Source: Devosia sp. (GTDB lineage: Bacteria; Pseudomonadota; Alphaproteobacteria; Rhizobiales; Devosiaceae). Taken from it: a DNA stretch of 61,988 nt. This document shows positions 59,652-61,988 of this stretch, in pieces; the first letter of the stretch is position 1, and each line of letters begins with the position of its first letter. The notes beneath the pieces were generated by a model. It saw only the letters and a program-made list of their open reading frames with translations. It did not search any database and was not told the origin of the DNA. Position numbers and translations under genes: made by a program. Where the stretch lies: contig JAHCJW010000004.1 of the NCBI GenBank assembly GCA_026126125.1, positions 1 through 61,988 of the forward strand. Direction: 5' to 3'.

Positions 59652-60536
59652 ATGAACCGTATGGCCTATAATCCCCTATCCTTCTCGCTGACGGCGGAAG
59701 GATGGAAGCCCGAACTCGCCCCGCCGCTCTCCACCATTCTGAGCATCGTCAAGAACGCCGGCTATGATGGTATCCATGCCGAAGTGCCGGCAGACAGCAC
59801 AGCCGAACGCTATGGCGCGCTGCTGCGCGACCATGGGCTCCTGCCCGCGCCGGGTTATTTCCAGGCGAGCTTTTCCGATACCGCGAACCTGGCTCACACG
59901 ATCGAAAATGCCCGCAAGGCGGCGTCCGATCATGCCAAGCTCGGTCTCGATCGGATTTTCATCGCCGAGCAATTTGGCGCCGAGCTCAGCCGTATCGACA
60001 CCCCCGCCATTGGCATCAACGGTGACAATGCGCGCCTCGAAAAGATTGCCGAGGGGCTCAACAAGGTTGCCCAGGCGATGGTCGCTGAAGGCGTTGTGCC
60101 CTGTCTCCATGCCCATGTCGGCACACTGATCGAGACCGTCGCCGAAACCGAGTTCGTACTCGACCGCATCGATGCCAAGCACCTGTTGCTCGGTCCCGAC
60201 ACCGGGCATCTGAGCTGGGCGGGCGCAGACCTGATCGCGTTTCTTACCAAGCATGCCGACCGCGTCGGCGCAGTCCATATCAAGGATTATCGGCGCTGGG
60301 TCGCCGACGAAGCCCGGACATCCGGCAAGGGTTACCATGATGCCGGCGCCGCTCATATCTGGACCGAGCCCGGCCGAGGCAGCATCGATCTCGATGCCGC
60401 ACTGGCAGCGCTCTCGAGCTTTGACGGCTGGTTCATCGTCGAAGTCGACATTGCCGATCAGCCGACCGTCGAGCAAAGCGCCCGCGTCGCAGCGCAATGG
60501 CTTCGTCCGCGCCTCGAAGCGAGGGTTTCGGCATGA
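59652..60536 (+). CDS. Sugar phosphate isomerase/epimerase, xylose-isomerase-like TIM barrel
   Basis: A 294-residue TIM-barrel protein of the AP-endonuclease-2/xylose-isomerase-like family. Candidate metal-site residues lie in GIHAEVPAD, CLHAHVGTLIE, GPDTGHLSWAG, VHIKDYRRW and IVEVDIAD. The last three resemble IolE/IolI and 3-keto sugar-processing isomerases. Next to a Gfo/Idh/MocA gene (4-bp overlap), a frequent pairing in inositol and keto-sugar degradation. Start ATG 59652; ATG 59661 is also possible. Confidence 0.85.
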   Translation: MNRMAYNPLSFSLTAEGWKPELAPPLSTILSIVKNAGYDGIHAEVPADSTAERYGALLRDHGLLPAPGYFQASFSDTANLAHTIENARKAASDHAKLGLDRIFIAEQFGAELSRIDTPAIGINGDNARLEKIAEGLNKVAQAMVAEGVVPCLHAHVGTLIETVAETEFVLDRIDAKHLLLGPDTGHLSWAGADLIAFLTKHADRVGAVHIKDYRRWVADEARTSGKGYHDAGAAHIWTEPGRGSIDLDAALAALSSFDGWFIVEVDIADQPTVEQSARVAAQWLRPRLEARVSA

Positions 60537-61567
60537 GCAAGTCAATCGGCATCGGTTTTCTCGGTGGAGGCCCCGTCACCCAGGCCATCCATCTTCCCGC
60601 CATCGCCACACTTGGCGAGAGCTTCCGCACTGTCCGTGTCATGGACGTCAATCCGGTCGTCGCCAATGAGGTTGCGGCGCGCTACGGCGCCATCGGCTCC
60701 ACCCACGCGGCCCCAATCTATGAAGATCCCGCAGTCGAGGTCGTCGCCATCTGCAGCCCCAATGCCTTCCACGCCGAGCAGGTTATGGCCTCCTGCCGTG
60801 CCGGCAAGAAGGCCGTGCTGTGCGAAAAACCGCTGGCCGTCTCAAAGGAGGAGGCTGCAGCCATTCGTGAGGCGGCGCTTAAAAGCGGCACCGCCATCTT
60901 CGTTGGCACCATGCACGCCTATGACCCTGCCTATGTCGAGGCCCGCGACGCCTGGCGGCAGACCGGCGACAGCGCCATACAGGTCCGCAACGCCATCTTC
61001 CTGCCGACCAACGATGTCTATACCGACCAAGCGACAGAACTTGTTCCTGTTCCGGCACCGCAGAGGCAGTCGGGACTGCTCGATGTGAGCATCAAGAAGA
61101 CGATGATGCGGGGGGCGATGCTTGGCCTCGCGATCCACGACATCCCGCTGGTCCGCGATTTCCACCCCAACATGGGCCAGCTCAAGTCGGCCAGCTTCCT
61201 GCCGCCTTTTGGATATTCGCTGGTCAGCGAGGCTGAGGACTCTACCGCCGAACTCACCGGCCTAATGCCCGGCGTCTGGCCACCCAAATGGACTTTTGAA
61301 GTCGTTGGACGCTCGCACCGGTGGTATGCGGAAATGCCGCCCTCCTACGTCATGGCGGGTTCCGCTCGCATCGAGCTGTCGGGCTCTTCCGGCACGCGCG
61401 TCTTCCAATCCGGGACCAATGGCTACCAGAAACTCTGGCAGGCCGTCAGCGACACCGTTCGTCATGGGGCGCCGCCGCCTATCCCGCTCGAGACAGCCAT
61501 CGACGATCTGGCCTTCGCGCTCGATCTGGCCGACGGCATCGACCATCTCCTGGAGAAAGCCGCATGA
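60533..61567 (+). CDS. Gfo/Idh/MocA-family oxidoreductase
   Basis: A 344-residue NAD(P)-dependent oxidoreductase from ATG 60533 (ATGA overlap with the isomerase stop). Rossmann start GIGFLGGGPVTQAIHLPAI, ICSPNAFHAEQVM, signature CEKPLAVSKEEA, and in the C-terminal domain GAMLGLAIHDIPLVRDF with the conserved His/Asp. Probably oxidises a sugar or cyclitol with the neighbouring isomerase. Overlaps the next frame by 4 bp. Confidence 0.88.
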   Translation: MSKSIGIGFLGGGPVTQAIHLPAIATLGESFRTVRVMDVNPVVANEVAARYGAIGSTHAAPIYEDPAVEVVAICSPNAFHAEQVMASCRAGKKAVLCEKPLAVSKEEAAAIREAALKSGTAIFVGTMHAYDPAYVEARDAWRQTGDSAIQVRNAIFLPTNDVYTDQATELVPVPAPQRQSGLLDVSIKKTMMRGAMLGLAIHDIPLVRDFHPNMGQLKSASFLPPFGYSLVSEAEDSTAELTGLMPGVWPPKWTFEVVGRSHRWYAEMPPSYVMAGSARIELSGSSGTRVFQSGTNGYQKLWQAVSDTVRHGAPPPIPLETAIDDLAFALDLADGIDHLLEKAA

Positions 61568-61988
61568 GCGCCCACCTCACTGTTCGTCAGTTCGGCCAGG
61601 TTGCCGCCGACCACCATGCCACGCTGGCAAGCCTTCCCGCGACCCTGCGCCTCATCGAAAACGGGCTTCCGGACATTGCTCTCGTCGGCCCGGACAAAGC
61701 CGCGCTGGACGAGGCACTGGCATTGTCGCCCAAGGCGATCGTGATTGCCGATCCCACCGCCATCGACGCAACCGTCTCGCAACAGTTGCTGCAGCCTTCG
61801 TGCCTGGTCATCCCAGCCATGACACTGGGGGCCAATCTCGGCCAGATCGACAAGAAAACCATCCCTGAAAAGATCGGTCTGATCCACAGCCGCCACACCT
61901 CGCAGGGCGACATGAAGGCTACCATTTTCGAGCATCTCGTCGGGCTGACGAGTGTAGTGGATGGGCTGACCGATCTGACGCTTCTGTC
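61564..61988 (+). CDS. Unknown protein, 3' end beyond window
   Basis: An open frame starting at ATG 61564 (ATGA overlap with the oxidoreductase) and running off the right edge, 141 residues visible. It begins MSAHLTVRQFGQVAADHHA and contains DIALVGPDKAALDEALALS, IVIADPTAIDATVSQQLL and KIGLIHSRHTSQGDMKATIF. The strand-helix alternation suggests an alpha/beta protein. I do not recognise the family; codon use and overlap say it is a real gene of the same operon. Confidence 0.7.
   Translation, partial: MSAHLTVRQFGQVAADHHATLASLPATLRLIENGLPDIALVGPDKAALDEALALSPKAIVIADPTAIDATVSQQLLQPSCLVIPAMTLGANLGQIDKKTIPEKIGLIHSRHTSQGDMKATIFEHLVGLTSVVDGLTDLTLL

Noticed and set aside
1-61988. CRISPR arrays, tRNA or rRNA genes, prophage or replication genes
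   Set aside because: Looked for on both strands by eye; no regularly spaced repeats, no tRNA-like T-arm sequence beside gene ends, and no phage or replication protein was seen.

Overview
The window is GC-rich, densely coded DNA typical of an alphaproteobacterium, most likely Hyphomicrobiales; a Devosia-like genus is my best guess but is inference. The clues are five CUT1-type sugar ABC transporters in 62 kb, UgpC-type ATPases, a rhizobial-type sulfoglycolytic Entner-Doudoroff cluster, and one intergenic repeat resembling those scattered through Hyphomicrobiales genomes. No rRNA, tRNA, CRISPR array, replication origin or intact insertion sequence was seen. It reads as accessory catabolic DNA: each block has its own importer, enzymes and regulator, and degraded IS pieces lie between several blocks.

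Layout. 3-6756: an importer plus aldehyde dehydrogenase operon (minus) facing two tandem DUF2804 genes (plus); both halves start from near-identical 35-bp promoter elements. 7074-8153: ChaA-type antiporter. 8236-10557: probable Ni-dependent guanidine hydrolase with a His-rich protein and a HupE/UreJ nickel permease. 10670-13371: a baeRF-family protein, then a divergent NmrA-type reductase/HxlR pair. 13401-13705: IS3 relic. 13817-19348: sugar ABC operon with ROK kinase, GntR regulator and SIS protein, its binding-protein gene frameshifted. 19925-25719: hydroxyquinol (resorcinol-type) degradation operon with LysR regulator. 25966-37627: amino-sugar regulon (NagA, NagB-like, SIS, ceramidase-like, AGE epimerase, transporter, oxidoreductase) under a LacI regulator with two matching palindromic operators. 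37650-38129: IS relics. 38205-54838: sulfoquinovose importer and complete sulfo-ED pathway. 54903-55340: second copy of the IS3 relic. 55614-61988: a fifth importer whose divergent regulator and binding-protein genes have lost their 5' ends in one deletion, followed by a TIM-barrel isomerase, a Gfo/Idh/MocA oxidoreductase and an unfinished reading frame.

The clearest assembled system is the sulfoquinovose block. A YihQ-type GH31 enzyme releases sulfoquinovose. An SDR dehydrogenase, SMP-30 lactonase, IlvD/EDD dehydratase and HpcH/HpaI aldolase convert it to pyruvate and sulfolactaldehyde. An aldehyde dehydrogenase makes sulfolactate, and a TauE/SafE permease probably exports it. An 835-residue protein of unknown function heads the transporter half and is the best candidate here for an undescribed component.

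Most functions are from family resemblance recognised by eye; no database search was run. Alternative starts were chosen from ribosome-binding sites, operon overlaps and family N-termini.
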